Notes: generated by a model not told the origin, from the letters alone. A DNA stretch of 38,879 nucleotides from a bacterium (GCA_030372965.1 JAUCQC010000229.1:1-38879); one strand, 5' to 3'. Shown: positions 9,449 through 18,472, counted from the stretch's first letter. A program made the numbers and translations.

Positions 9449-9455
9449 AGGGATT

Positions 9456-9854
9456 ATGCAGACCCGCATGACGATCGCCGCCGTGGGCCTCGGGCTCATT
9501 CTCCTGGCCGTGATCTTCCAGCTCATCCGCAAGAACCGGCTCCAGGAAAAGTATTCCATCCTCTGGATCGCCTCGGCGGTGCTGATGTTGGCGCTCTCGG
9601 TGTGGACGCAGCTGCTGAAGAGTTTCGCGGCGTGGATCGGGATTTTCTATCCGCCTTCGGCCCTGTTCGCGGCCGCGGTTTTCTGCGGCCTGGTCATCGC
9701 CCTCCACTATTCGGTGGTGCTTTCGACCCTGACCAGCCAGAACAAGACGCTCGCGCAGGATCTCGCCCTGCTGCGCGAGGAGGTGGACCGACTGCGGCTG
9801 GAACGCTCCGGCGGCCGGAAGAGGCCGGCCGGCAGGCGCGGAGCCCGCCGATGA
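9456..9854 (+). CDS. DUF2304 small membrane protein
   Basis: A 132-aa protein with three hydrophobic helices ('MTIAAVGLGLILLAVIFQLI', 'SILWIASAVLMLALSVW', 'PPSALFAAAVFCGLVIALHY') and a charged C-terminal helix ('TLAQDLALLREEVDRLRLE') that looks like a short coiled coil. The 'EKYSILWI' segment between the first helices is typical of DUF2304. The family has no proven enzymatic role and is found next to DPM1-like GT2 genes, as here, seven bases downstream. The likely role is membrane partner of the GT2. The start at 9456 follows an 'AGAGGGATT' stretch. The stop overlaps the next gene as ATGA. Confidence 0.85.
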   Translation: MQTRMTIAAVGLGLILLAVIFQLIRKNRLQEKYSILWIASAVLMLALSVWTQLLKSFAAWIGIFYPPSALFAAAVFCGLVIALHYSVVLSTLTSQNKTLAQDLALLREEVDRLRLERSGGRKRPAGRRGARR

Positions 9855-11122
9855 CGCGGATTTCCGAACGGCGGGAAACGGACCGGACCCTCCGCGCGCT
9901 GGCGTGGATCGTCCTGGCGGCCGTGCTGATCCGGCTGGCCTTCGTCCTGTTTTTCTCCGGTTTCACGGAACAGAACCTCGGCGATTCGGTGCGCTACAAC
10001 CGGGTCGCGAAGTTCCTGCTGGAGAGGCACGCGTTCTGGGAGTACGTCCGGAAGCCCACGGCCTTCGTGCCGCCGCTCTATCCCGCGTTCCTGGCCGGCG
10101 TGTACGGCCTTTTCGGATTCCACGCGATCGCGGTCAAGGTCATCCAGGCCCTGATCGGCGGACTGCTCCCGTGGGTCGTTTTCAAGGCCGCCCGGCGCAA
10201 CCTGGACGGCCGCACGGCCCTGGTCGCCGCGGCCTGGACCGCGGTCTATCCCGAACTGATCGTGATGACCGGTTACCTGTACACGGAAACCCTGTTCATC
10301 CTCGCGCAGGCGCTCGCGTTCGTCTTCCTGCTCGCGGCGTTCCGGGACGACCGGAGGCGCGATTGGATCGTCGCGGGCCTGCTGCTGGGCGTCAGCGTCC
10401 TGATCCGGAACATCCTCCTGATGTTCCCGGTTTTTCTGCTCCTGATCTGCCTCGCGGACGCGGAACTCCGGAAGCGCTGGAAGCGCGTCGTTCTGTCCGC
10501 GGCGGTCATGGCGGCGGTCGTCCTGCCCTGGACGGTGCGGAACGCCCTGGCTTTTCACGAATTCATACCGGTCACCACGGGCGCGGGGAACGAGTTCTGG
10601 ATCGGGAGCGACGTCAGCCGGGGCGGGCGGCACCGCCACGGCGAGTCCCTGGAGGCCATCCGGGCGCTGACCAAGGGCGCCAGGACGGAGACCGAGAAGG
10701 ACCGCATGCTCATCGCGGACGCGATCCGCAACATCCGGAGCCGGCCGCTCGGGTACGTGAAGGTGTGTCTCGGAAAGGCTTTCCGCGCCTTCTTTCAGGT
10801 CTACGAGAACGTCCCGACGGGCAGGAGCCGGCGGACCAACCCGCTCCTGCTGCTGATGCTCGGACTTTCCTACTATCCGGTGCTCGTGCTGGGCGCCGCC
10901 GGCGTATGGATCACGTCCGGCCGGTGGCGGCAGTGGCTGCCCCTGACCGCCCTGCTCGCGTACTCGGTTCTGCTGTTCACGGCGGTTCACTTCGTTCCGA
11001 GGTACCGCATTCCGCTGATTCCGTTCTGCATCGTGTTCGCGTCGGTGGCGGCCGTCCGCGCCGCGGACCGCCTCTCCGGACGGGCCGCATCCCAAGGGGG
11101 TTCATGGATCTCTCGAAAATAA
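9851..11122 (+). CDS. GT39 family membrane glycosyltransferase
   Basis: Third GT39/PMT_2-like protein, 423 aa. The first helix is 'LAWIVLAAVLIRLAFVLFFSG', followed by 'NLGDSVRYNRVAKFLLERHAFW', where the acidic catalytic position is represented by GDS rather than the usual DE. 'PPLYPAFLAGVYGLFGFHAIAVKVIQALIG' and 'TGYLYTETLFILAQALAFVFLL' are well-conserved core helices of the family. The C-terminal part is short and membrane-embedded. The ATG at 9851 overlaps the DUF2304 stop; the ORF-track start at 9602 is an out-of-frame shadow of DUF2304. The reading frame ends 19 bases inside the next gene, an unusually long overlap for this operon. Confidence 0.83.
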   Translation: MTRISERRETDRTLRALAWIVLAAVLIRLAFVLFFSGFTEQNLGDSVRYNRVAKFLLERHAFWEYVRKPTAFVPPLYPAFLAGVYGLFGFHAIAVKVIQALIGGLLPWVVFKAARRNLDGRTALVAAAWTAVYPELIVMTGYLYTETLFILAQALAFVFLLAAFRDDRRRDWIVAGLLLGVSVLIRNILLMFPVFLLLICLADAELRKRWKRVVLSAAVMAAVVLPWTVRNALAFHEFIPVTTGAGNEFWIGSDVSRGGRHRHGESLEAIRALTKGARTETEKDRMLIADAIRNIRSRPLGYVKVCLGKAFRAFFQVYENVPTGRSRRTNPLLLLMLGLSYYPVLVLGAAGVWITSGRWRQWLPLTALLAYSVLLFTAVHFVPRYRIPLIPFCIVFASVAAVRAADRLSGRAASQGGSWISRK

Positions 11123-12489
11123 TATTCATCGCCCTGTCCCTCGTCTTTTTCGCGGTCGTTCCGGCTTTCCTCCGGGATGTGCGCCGGTACTACCTGGGGA
11201 TGGCTTCCTTCATGTACGTCTTCACGTCGGGATGGGTCTTCTACCATTACACCGGCCTGATGCTGGCGGACCTGCCCATTCTGGCCCTGCTGGCCGTCAG
11301 CGTGTTCTCCGGCCGACGGATCCGTTTTTCCCAGCCGCCCGTCGGAGGGTTTCTGCTGGCCATCATCGCGCTCGGCCTGGCGTCGGCCGCCTGGAGCAAA
11401 CAGCCGGGATGGGCCATCGCGGAAATCTCCAAGTACATGCGCGGCTACCTGCTCATGGTGGTGCTCGTCCACAACATCCGCGACGTCCGGGACCTGCGGC
11501 TCGTCGTGAACGGAACCCTGGCCGGACTGCTCATCGAGTCCCTGCTCGGCATCTACCAGTGGAAATTCGGGGCGCTCGGCGTCTGGTTCCTCGGGGAAAG
11601 GCCCGCCTGGCGCGTGGACTGGAGGACGTTCGGCACGTTCTTCGTGCCCGCCTTTTACGCGAATTACGTGGCCATGGCGCTGAGCCTCTCGCTGCGCATG
11701 TTCCTCTACTACCGGCCGTCCAAGGTCGGCACGGCGGTCTACTACGGAGCCGTCTCGGTGTTCGGCCTGATCGCGCTGTACACCACGTATGCGCGGGGAC
11801 CCTGGATCGGCGCGGTGACCGGCATTCTCCTCGTGTCTCTCCTCAGCATGACCCGCGCCCGGTTCCGGCCCCGGGCGAACTGGACATTCGCGGTATTCGG
11901 AATCTTTCTGGCGGTTTTTCTGCTGCGGTACAACCAGCACATCGTCGATCAGTTCGGCGCGGGACGGAAGAAAGCGTACGAATCCCGGTTCTCCCAGGCG
12001 AACGTCGCGTACCGCATCATCGCCAAAAATCCGCTTCACGGCGTCGGGCTGGGCAATTACCAGGAAGTCTCGTGGGACTACCTGACGCCCGAGGAGAAAT
12101 CGCTGGACAGCGCGTACGTGGTGGCCTGGATGGTGCACAATTCCTACCTGCTGCTCGCGTCCGAACTGGGGATTCCGGGAGGGATCCTCTTCGTCTGCTG
12201 GTTCCTCAGCATTTTGTCCCTCGCCTGGAGGGTGCTGAATCACAGGATGCAGCATCCTTTCGTCACCCAGGTCTCGATGGGAATCCTGGGAGGGATCCTG
12301 TCCCTGATGGTTTTTCTGATTCCGGGGCCGGACATCCACGAGTACTCGCTCATGTACCAGATCTGCCTTTACAGCGGCATGCTCCTGGCCGCGAAGAACA
12401 TACTCGACCGGGCCGAGCGGACCCGGGCGCTTCGCGCCAGGTCCGGCCCGGACGGGACCTCCCCTGTCCGGGACCCATCACAATCCTGA
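11104..12489 (+). CDS. O-antigen ligase / Wzy-like polymerase
   Basis: A 461-aa polytopic membrane protein with about 11 helices, a periplasmic loop and the Wzy_C-type motif. 'TYARGPWIGAVTGILLVSLL' is the helix preceding the loop. 'NPLHGVGLGNYQEVSWDYL' and 'VVAWMVHNSYLLLASELGIPGGI' form the conserved (G)xxxN..H(N)xY motif of O-antigen ligases, polymerases and O-oligosaccharyltransferases. It would either polymerise repeat units or attach the glycan to its final acceptor; the sequence does not separate these. The ATG at 11104 overlaps the upstream gene by 19 bases; the longer track ORF is shadow. A 61-bp AT-rich gap follows, so a first transcription unit may end here. Confidence 0.87.
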   Translation: MDLSKIIFIALSLVFFAVVPAFLRDVRRYYLGMASFMYVFTSGWVFYHYTGLMLADLPILALLAVSVFSGRRIRFSQPPVGGFLLAIIALGLASAAWSKQPGWAIAEISKYMRGYLLMVVLVHNIRDVRDLRLVVNGTLAGLLIESLLGIYQWKFGALGVWFLGERPAWRVDWRTFGTFFVPAFYANYVAMALSLSLRMFLYYRPSKVGTAVYYGAVSVFGLIALYTTYARGPWIGAVTGILLVSLLSMTRARFRPRANWTFAVFGIFLAVFLLRYNQHIVDQFGAGRKKAYESRFSQANVAYRIIAKNPLHGVGLGNYQEVSWDYLTPEEKSLDSAYVVAWMVHNSYLLLASELGIPGGILFVCWFLSILSLAWRVLNHRMQHPFVTQVSMGILGGILSLMVFLIPGPDIHEYSLMYQICLYSGMLLAAKNILDRAERTRALRARSGPDGTSPVRDPSQS

Positions 12490-12550
12490 CATCCCCTCCT
12501 TTTTCCGAAAATCTGGCAGGAAAATTGCATCATAATTAAAAGGTTATCCT

Positions 12551-13249
12551 ATGCTGAAATTGATACACGACAAATTGACCCAGGCGATTTGCCGGCTGAA
12601 AAGGGGCCGTCAAATTCAACCCGATCAAGGGGTTGTAAAAGTCAACCTCGGGGCGGGTCTGCATGTCGCTCCGGGCTGGTACAACGTGGACGGCCACCTG
12701 CGGGCATTTTTTTCCACATGGCCTGATTTTGTGATCCACTGGCTGTACCGGGTCATCCAGACCTCGAATCAGGAGTTCACCCGGGAAGCGTACACGCGGA
12801 TCCTGAAGGAAAACCGGTACATCCACCACGATCTGACTTATGGAATACCGTTCCGGGACGGAAGCGTGGATTTCCTGTACGCCTCCCACCTGCTGGAACA
12901 CCTGCACCGGGACGAGGCGGAACGGCTGATACGGGAGGCGGTGCGGGTGCTCAAGCCGGGCGGCGTTTTCCGCGTGGCCGTTCCGGACCTGGCGCACGCC
13001 ATGGATCTTTACCGGAAGGGCGAGAAGCGCCTCTCCCTCGGGTATTTCTTCAATGAATCGAAACAGGACAACTACACCTATCACCGTTACCTGTACGACG
13101 AGGAACTCCTGACGGACGCGCTGATCCAGGGCGGATTCGCCTCGGTGAAACGCTGCGCGTACCGGCAGGGAGTCACCCCCGACGCCGGAACTCTGGACAA
13201 CCGGCCCGAGGAATCGCTCTATGTGGAGGCGTTCAAACAGTCCCCATGA
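12551..13249 (+). CDS. Class I SAM-dependent methyltransferase
   Basis: A 232-aa Rossmann-fold methyltransferase. Motif I is unusual but readable ('VNLGAGLHVAPGWYNVD', residues 31-47), a form seen in methyltransferases of polysaccharide loci. 'DLTYGIPFRDGSVDFLYASHLLEHL' gives motifs II/III, with 'HLLEHL' typical of Methyltransf_11. 'EAVRVLKPGGVFRVAVPDLAHAM' is the post-motif segment. The start lies after a short AT-rich gap, and its own stop overlaps the next GT4 start (ATGA), so the two are coupled. It probably O-methylates a sugar or a nascent chain end. The target is inferred from context only. Confidence 0.87.
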   Translation: MLKLIHDKLTQAICRLKRGRQIQPDQGVVKVNLGAGLHVAPGWYNVDGHLRAFFSTWPDFVIHWLYRVIQTSNQEFTREAYTRILKENRYIHHDLTYGIPFRDGSVDFLYASHLLEHLHRDEAERLIREAVRVLKPGGVFRVAVPDLAHAMDLYRKGEKRLSLGYFFNESKQDNYTYHRYLYDEELLTDALIQGGFASVKRCAYRQGVTPDAGTLDNRPEESLYVEAFKQSP

Positions 13250-14526
13250 AGGTGCTCCTGTCCGACAAATATTATTTCGTCCGGGGGGGAGCCGAACGGT
13301 ATTTCTTCGACCTGAAGGCCGTGCTGGAGGCGAACGGCCACACGGTCATCCCTTTTTCGATGCGGCACCCGGACAACTTTCCGACGCCGTACGACCGGTA
13401 TTTCGTGGACCGCATCGAATTCGACGCGCGGGGTCCGGCGCAGAAGGCGCGGGTCGGCCTGCAGTCCATCGGCCGGATCTTCTGGTCGACCCAGGCCGCG
13501 GACCGGCTGGGCCGCCTGGTGCGCGACACCCGGCCGGACATCGCGCACCTGCACATGATCGATCACCAGATTTCGCCCTCCATACTCCCGGTCCTGCGGA
13601 GGGCGGGCGTTCCCGTGGTGCAGACGGTTCACACGTACAAGCTGGTGTGCCCGACCTACCGACTCTACCACATGGGCCGGAACCGCGTCTGCGAGAAGTG
13701 CCTCGGCGGATTCTACTGCCGCGCGCTCGCGGAGCGGTGCCACAAGGATTCGTTCTGGGCGACGCTTCTGCTCGCGGCTGAAACGTCGTTCCACAAGGCG
13801 GGCCGGTTCTATGAGCGCGGCATCGACCGTTTTCTCGTGCCGAGCCGGTTCATGGGCCGCAAGCTCGAGGAGGGCGGCATCCGGCCCGACCGGATCCGGC
13901 ACCTGCCCTACACGATCGATCTCTCCGCGTACCGCCCTTCGTTCCGCGCCGGCCGCTACGGCCTGTACATGGGGCGGCTCTCCGCGGAAAAGGGGATCAA
14001 AACCCTTCTACGGGCCGCGGCGGCCGGGTTCGAATGGCCGCTCGTCATCGCCGGCGAAGGGCCGCAGCGGGCCGAACTCGAAGCGTTCGCGTCCGAACGG
14101 GGCCTCACGCGGGTGCGTTTCGCGGGCCGGCTCGACGGCGAAAAACTGAGGAATACGATCGACGGCGCGGGCTTCGTGGTGGTTCCGTCCGAGTGGCACG
14201 AGAACTCGCCGCTGGTCGTCTATGAATCGTTCGCCATGGGCAAGCCGGTCATCGGCGCGGCCATGGGCGGCATTCCCGAGCTCATCTCGGACGGCGTGGA
14301 CGGCGCGCTGTTCCCCGCCGGGGACGCCGAAGCCCTGGCGCGGCGGCTCTCCGAATTCGCCCGCCGGGGGCCGGCCGGCCTGTCCGTCATGGGCCGCGCG
14401 AGCCGGCGCAAGGCCGAGAGGCTCTTCTCGCCGGAACCCCATTACCGGGAACTGTCCGGCATCTACCGGGAACTGGTCGACCGGGCGAAAACACGTCGCC
14501 GGGTGGGCGACCGGAATCACGAATGA
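13246..14526 (+). CDS. GT4 glycosyltransferase with cysteine cluster
   Basis: A 426-aa GT-B transferase. 'YYFVRGGAERYFFDLKAVLEANGH' is the N-terminal glycine-rich acceptor-side motif, and 'YMGRLSAEKGIKTLLRAA' starts the donor domain. 'PSEWHENSPLVVYESFAMGKPVIGAAMGGIPELI' is the classic E(x7)E region. Between residues 135 and 165 there are five cysteines ('CPTYRLYHMGRNRVCEKCLGG..CRALAERC'), an insertion known in a subset of bacterial GT4 enzymes and possibly metal-binding. It is coupled to the methyltransferase by ATGA. A 64-bp gap separates it from the secreted-protein pair. Donor and linkage are unknown. Confidence 0.9.
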   Translation: MKVLLSDKYYFVRGGAERYFFDLKAVLEANGHTVIPFSMRHPDNFPTPYDRYFVDRIEFDARGPAQKARVGLQSIGRIFWSTQAADRLGRLVRDTRPDIAHLHMIDHQISPSILPVLRRAGVPVVQTVHTYKLVCPTYRLYHMGRNRVCEKCLGGFYCRALAERCHKDSFWATLLLAAETSFHKAGRFYERGIDRFLVPSRFMGRKLEEGGIRPDRIRHLPYTIDLSAYRPSFRAGRYGLYMGRLSAEKGIKTLLRAAAAGFEWPLVIAGEGPQRAELEAFASERGLTRVRFAGRLDGEKLRNTIDGAGFVVVPSEWHENSPLVVYESFAMGKPVIGAAMGGIPELISDGVDGALFPAGDAEALARRLSEFARRGPAGLSVMGRASRRKAERLFSPEPHYRELSGIYRELVDRAKTRRRVGDRNHE

Positions 14527-14590
14527 AAGAGTCAGGCTTTTCATACCGCTCCGCCGCCGGCGGAGCCGCAACGATCCGGAGGAGACACTC

Positions 14591-16435
14591 ATGAGGACGC
14601 GTCGCACCATCTGGGGGATACTGGCGCTGGGTCTGCTGGCCGCGGCGGGGACCGCTTCGGCCGCGATGACGCAGGAGCAGGTGTTTCAGGCCAAGAAGAG
14701 CCATTACCTCTCCACCGACGGCGAAACCCTGCTCATGTACCACGAGCGCGTCTGGGGGTGGCTCGAGAAGATCCGGAACGGCACCATGAGCCCCTCCCAG
14801 CCGGTGAAGGACGTCGGCGGCGTGTACCGGCCCGTGAGCGAGGTCATCAGCAAGATCATCCGATGCTGGGGCACCACCTGGACGGCCAGCGGCTACCCCA
14901 CCTACGGATATGCGTGGTTTTTCGGGGAATGGTACTCCAATCTCGCGCTGATCTACATGTACCTGGAATACAACGCCGAGTTGACCAGCGCGGACCGGCT
15001 TTTCATCCAGAATGTGTACAACAACGCGATCACCTCCCGGGACTTCGGACCCGGTTCCGAGAACAGCCGGATGTTCGACATGGTGGGGCGGTATCTCTGG
15101 GTGCAGTACTACAAGTCGACCAATGTCACCTATTCGTACAACCCGCCTCCCACGACCAACATTTACGCTTTCAGCTGGGGCGGACGCTCGTACACGCCCG
15201 GCGGCACCTACAACGCCTATCAGCTGGCGACCGACTGGATCTATTACTTCATGGACAAATGGGTGTCCAGCGGAAACGCCGAACTGGACAGCCCGCACTA
15301 CACCTGGTGCCTTTTCTACGCCTACTGGGCGCTCTATGATCACGCGCTGGACGAGACCATGCGGAGGAAGGCCCGGATGATGCTGGACTTTCTGTTCCTG
15401 GAGTCCGGCATGGATTACAGCGCCAACCACTGGGGCGGGGCGCTGGGCCGCGTCTACGGGGTGACGATCGCGGGCGGACGGACGAGGATGTACTGGGACT
15501 TCTTCTTCGAGGGGGCCGCGGCCACGGGGTACGAGCCCAGCTATTCCGTGATCGCGTCCGATTACCGGCTCCCGGACGTGGTCTGGGACGCCATCGATCT
15601 GAACGATGAGCCGGACAATTACTACCACATCAACATGGAGTACAACGGCAGCATCGTGTACGCCTCCGGCACCGGAAAGTGGAACTACGTCACCAAGTAC
15701 TACAATCTCGGGGGCCGGATCGGGGCCGGGTGGCAGCTCTGCGTCAAATCGACGGACACGCCCGGCTCGTTCAACCATCCGGGGACGCCCTTCATCGCCT
15801 GGATCAACACCTACGACACGGGCGGGGGGAGCAGTACGCCCGCCCAGGGCGAGACCTACATCACCCAGGGAGAATCCGGGTTTCAATACCGAAACGCCCT
15901 GTTCAGCTGGGGATACAAGTGGCACGAGGCCATCTCTCCGAACAGCTGGGATCTCAACCAGAAGGAAGGGAACTGGCAGTTCTTCAAGGAAGGCCGGACC
16001 ATGGTGGCCGTGATCCGGGACAGCGTCAACAAGGTGTCGGGCATGGAAGTGGGCATCGAGGGCGTCGATTACGCAACCTGGGACGACTTCAAGCGGGCGA
16101 TCCGCGGAAACGCCGCCCTGGCCGTCTGGAGCTTCACCACGAGCCGCGGCAACAAGATCAGCTGCAAGGCCCTGCCCGGCAGGGTGGACTGGGACGCCGT
16201 GGTCATGAGACCGGGCGACGCCGACTACTCCTTCGTCTGGCCCTACCCCTTCCAGCGCATTCAAACGGTCGACTACCGCAACCAGGCGATCGTGCGCTGG
16301 GAGGGGAACAAGCTGATCGTCAAGAAGCACGGCCGACAGCGCATCTATGACTTCAACTCCTGGACGTGGACGGACTCGGCCGCGGGAGACGACACGACCC
16401 CGCCCGCGGCGCCGGTCGGCGTCAACGTGCGGTAG
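14591..16435 (+). CDS. Secreted aromatic-rich protein, possible alpha/alpha-toroid polysaccharide-active enzyme
   Basis: A 614-aa exported protein. The signal peptide is 'MRTRRTIWGILALGLLAAAGTASA' with an AxA-type cleavage site. Residues about 25-420 are helical and very rich in Tyr/Trp, with repeated helix pairs such as 'YNAYQLATDWIYYFMDKWVSSG' and 'HYTWCLFYAYWALYDHALDETMRRKARMMLDFLF', then 'HWGGALGRVYG'. This looks like an (alpha/alpha) toroid of heparinase or alginate-lyase type. The rest looks like beta structure ('GNWQFFKEGRTMVAVIRDSV'). I cannot assign a family or catalytic residues with confidence. It ends in 'DDTTPPAAPVGVNVR', like the start of an FN3 domain that is absent. A good 'GGAGGAGACACTC' RBS precedes the ATG. 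Confidence 0.75.
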   Translation: MRTRRTIWGILALGLLAAAGTASAAMTQEQVFQAKKSHYLSTDGETLLMYHERVWGWLEKIRNGTMSPSQPVKDVGGVYRPVSEVISKIIRCWGTTWTASGYPTYGYAWFFGEWYSNLALIYMYLEYNAELTSADRLFIQNVYNNAITSRDFGPGSENSRMFDMVGRYLWVQYYKSTNVTYSYNPPPTTNIYAFSWGGRSYTPGGTYNAYQLATDWIYYFMDKWVSSGNAELDSPHYTWCLFYAYWALYDHALDETMRRKARMMLDFLFLESGMDYSANHWGGALGRVYGVTIAGGRTRMYWDFFFEGAAATGYEPSYSVIASDYRLPDVVWDAIDLNDEPDNYYHINMEYNGSIVYASGTGKWNYVTKYYNLGGRIGAGWQLCVKSTDTPGSFNHPGTPFIAWINTYDTGGGSSTPAQGETYITQGESGFQYRNALFSWGYKWHEAISPNSWDLNQKEGNWQFFKEGRTMVAVIRDSVNKVSGMEVGIEGVDYATWDDFKRAIRGNAALAVWSFTTSRGNKISCKALPGRVDWDAVVMRPGDADYSFVWPYPFQRIQTVDYRNQAIVRWEGNKLIVKKHGRQRIYDFNSWTWTDSAAGDDTTPPAAPVGVNVR

Positions 16436-16457
16436 CCGTCCGCGGCCCGTGGACGGC
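16435..16457 (+). terminator. GC-rich hairpin after the secreted toroid-like gene
   Basis: An 11-bp stem (GCCGTCCGCGG / CCGTGGACGGC, one G-U pair) begins at the last base of the preceding stop codon. No U-tract follows, so it may slow decay or attenuate readthrough rather than end transcription outright. Confidence 0.35.
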
Positions 16458-16513
16458 CGGCAGGTTGTCGCGTTTCACGCGCTGGTGATGGAACTTTTTT
16501 CGTGAGGTGTGAT

Positions 16514-18439
16514 ATGATCCGAATGCCCGCAACCGATCGGTCCTTTCCCGCCCCGCGCCTCCCGCGGAAGGCGGCCGCGCTCCTTGCGGTTCTTCTTCTC
16601 GGAACGGCGCCCGGCCTGCGGGGGCAGGACGTCAACCCCCCCTATCCGCGGCTGGGGATTTTCACCTTCAGCGGGCAGACCTACGCGAGCCTTGACATCC
16701 TGAAGGACTTCGACATCATCGGAATCACGCCCAACAACGAACAGGCCCGCCGGTTCAAGGCGCAGAATCCGAACGTCATCATGCTGGCGGCCGCGGCCAT
16801 GTTCATCAACGAGCGGCTCAGCTACAGCGGCGTCAACAACCTGCCGGAATCGTGGTTCTTTCACGACGTCTCCGGGAAGCGGTTCGAGACGTGGGACAAC
16901 GTGTACCGGATGAACGTGTCGCCCTTCTGCCCGAAGGTGGACATGGGCGACGGTTACGGCCCCAGCCAGTACGCGGATTACGCGCTCCGGTTCGTGCAGT
17001 CCCGCATCGACTTCACCGCGTTTGACGGCATTTTCCACGACTGGTGGTGGAACCAGGTCGGATGGTCGCAGGCCAGGACCGGCGACTTCAACAACAACGG
17101 AATCGCCGACATGGACGAGTGGGGCGGCCCCGATTCCGTGAACGCGGTCTGGTGGCGGTCCATCCACGCCTACCACGACCGGGAATACAGCCTGCCCGGG
17201 CTGAAATACGTGGTGGTGCAGCTGGGCGGCGTGCCCTGGCCCAACGTGAACGGCGGCTGTTACGAGGATTTCCCCATGTACAACGGCCCCTTCGCGTACT
17301 GGCTGTCGCACTACACGGACGACATCACGACGAAGCGGACGCCCTCCCTGACCCTCATGAACGCCTCGCACCGCTTCTACCACCTGTATTTTCCGGTTGA
17401 ACCGTACAAGAACAACTACCGATCCGTGCGTTACAACCTGGCCGCCTGCCTGCTCACGCAGGCGTACTTCTACGTCGACGAGGGGAACGAACTCGGGCAC
17501 CACGGCAACGTGCACATCTACGACGAATTCGAGGCCAAGGGCATGCTCGGCTACCCGAGGTCGGCCCCGATCAAGCTGGAGGGAAAGACGCTCGCGTCCA
17601 CGCCGTGGGCCAGCGGGGTGTGGGTGCGGTTCTTCGACAACGGCGTCAGCATCATCAACGCCACGGGCCTGCCCCAGACGATCACGGCCTCGGAGCTGGC
17701 GATGGTCGATCCGGCCGGCGGACAGCCGTACTACCGTTTCCTCGGGGGCCAGGATCCCGCCACGAACAACGGACAGCAGGTGACCGACGCGAATCCCGTC
17801 TCCCTCTGGGGCGACATCCGGACCACCGCCGTGACCAATCCGGAGGTGTTCGGCGACGGCGCCATGCTGTTCCGGACACGGAGGACCCTGATCACGCCCA
17901 TCGTGGTCGACAACAACGTGAACAACCAGACGTCCCCGGGATCGGATCCCGTGCAGTACTCGGGGAGCTGGGTGCTGAGTTCGGACGGCGACAAGTATTA
18001 CGCGTTCTACACCGGCCGTGATTACGCCGAGTTCCAGCCGAACGGGTTCGCCTGGTGCCCGCCCGGGAGCGGGGAGAACACGGCCGTGTACGTGCCGACG
18101 ATCGGCACGCCCGGCATGTACGAGGTGTCCGAGTGGCACGGCTACCGCGGGAACTCGGAGACGAGTTATCCGCTTTCGTCCGCCGTTCCCGCGCGGATCG
18201 TCTGTTCCGGAAAGGACACTTCGCTCACGATCGATCAGACCAGGAACTTCGGGCAGTGGAACAAACTGGGTGTCTTTCCGTTCGACAAGGGGACTTCGGG
18301 CAGGGTCACGCTGTCGAACAAGACATCCGGCATCGTCCTATCCGACGCCATCCGTTTCACTTACAAGGGCCCCGTTTCTGGGTACGACACCACGCCGCCG
18401 TCTCCGCCCCGGGATGTCCGCGTCGTGCCGCTCCGGTGA
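16514..18439 (+). CDS. Secreted GHL15-like putative glycoside hydrolase with golvesin-like C-terminal domain
   Basis: A 641-aa exported protein. The signal peptide contains 'AALLAVLLLGTAPGLRGQ'. The TIM-barrel-like catalytic part begins 'YPRLGIFTFSGQTYASLDILKDFDIIGI'. It has the acidic strand-end motifs 'FDGIFHDWWWNQ' (about residue 168) and 'GGCYEDFP', and the late segment 'NYRSVRYNLAACLLTQAYFYVDE'. This order matches the hypothetical glycosyl hydrolase family GHL15. Residues about 484-620 ('AVYVPTIGTPGMYEVSEWHGYRG', 'SLTIDQTRNFGQWNKLGVFPF', 'SDAIRFTYKG') resemble the golvesin C-terminal/CBD-like domain. The ATG at 16514 has 'GAGG' six bases upstream; GTG 16502 and ATG 16523 are alternatives. 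It ends 'DTTPPSPPRDVRVVPLR', a tail shared with the upstream gene. Confidence 0.78.
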   Translation: MIRMPATDRSFPAPRLPRKAAALLAVLLLGTAPGLRGQDVNPPYPRLGIFTFSGQTYASLDILKDFDIIGITPNNEQARRFKAQNPNVIMLAAAAMFINERLSYSGVNNLPESWFFHDVSGKRFETWDNVYRMNVSPFCPKVDMGDGYGPSQYADYALRFVQSRIDFTAFDGIFHDWWWNQVGWSQARTGDFNNNGIADMDEWGGPDSVNAVWWRSIHAYHDREYSLPGLKYVVVQLGGVPWPNVNGGCYEDFPMYNGPFAYWLSHYTDDITTKRTPSLTLMNASHRFYHLYFPVEPYKNNYRSVRYNLAACLLTQAYFYVDEGNELGHHGNVHIYDEFEAKGMLGYPRSAPIKLEGKTLASTPWASGVWVRFFDNGVSIINATGLPQTITASELAMVDPAGGQPYYRFLGGQDPATNNGQQVTDANPVSLWGDIRTTAVTNPEVFGDGAMLFRTRRTLITPIVVDNNVNNQTSPGSDPVQYSGSWVLSSDGDKYYAFYTGRDYAEFQPNGFAWCPPGSGENTAVYVPTIGTPGMYEVSEWHGYRGNSETSYPLSSAVPARIVCSGKDTSLTIDQTRNFGQWNKLGVFPFDKGTSGRVTLSNKTSGIVLSDAIRFTYKGPVSGYDTTPPSPPRDVRVVPLR

Positions 18440-18472
18440 GGGGCGGACGTGACGGTGTCCGCGTGACCGTGA

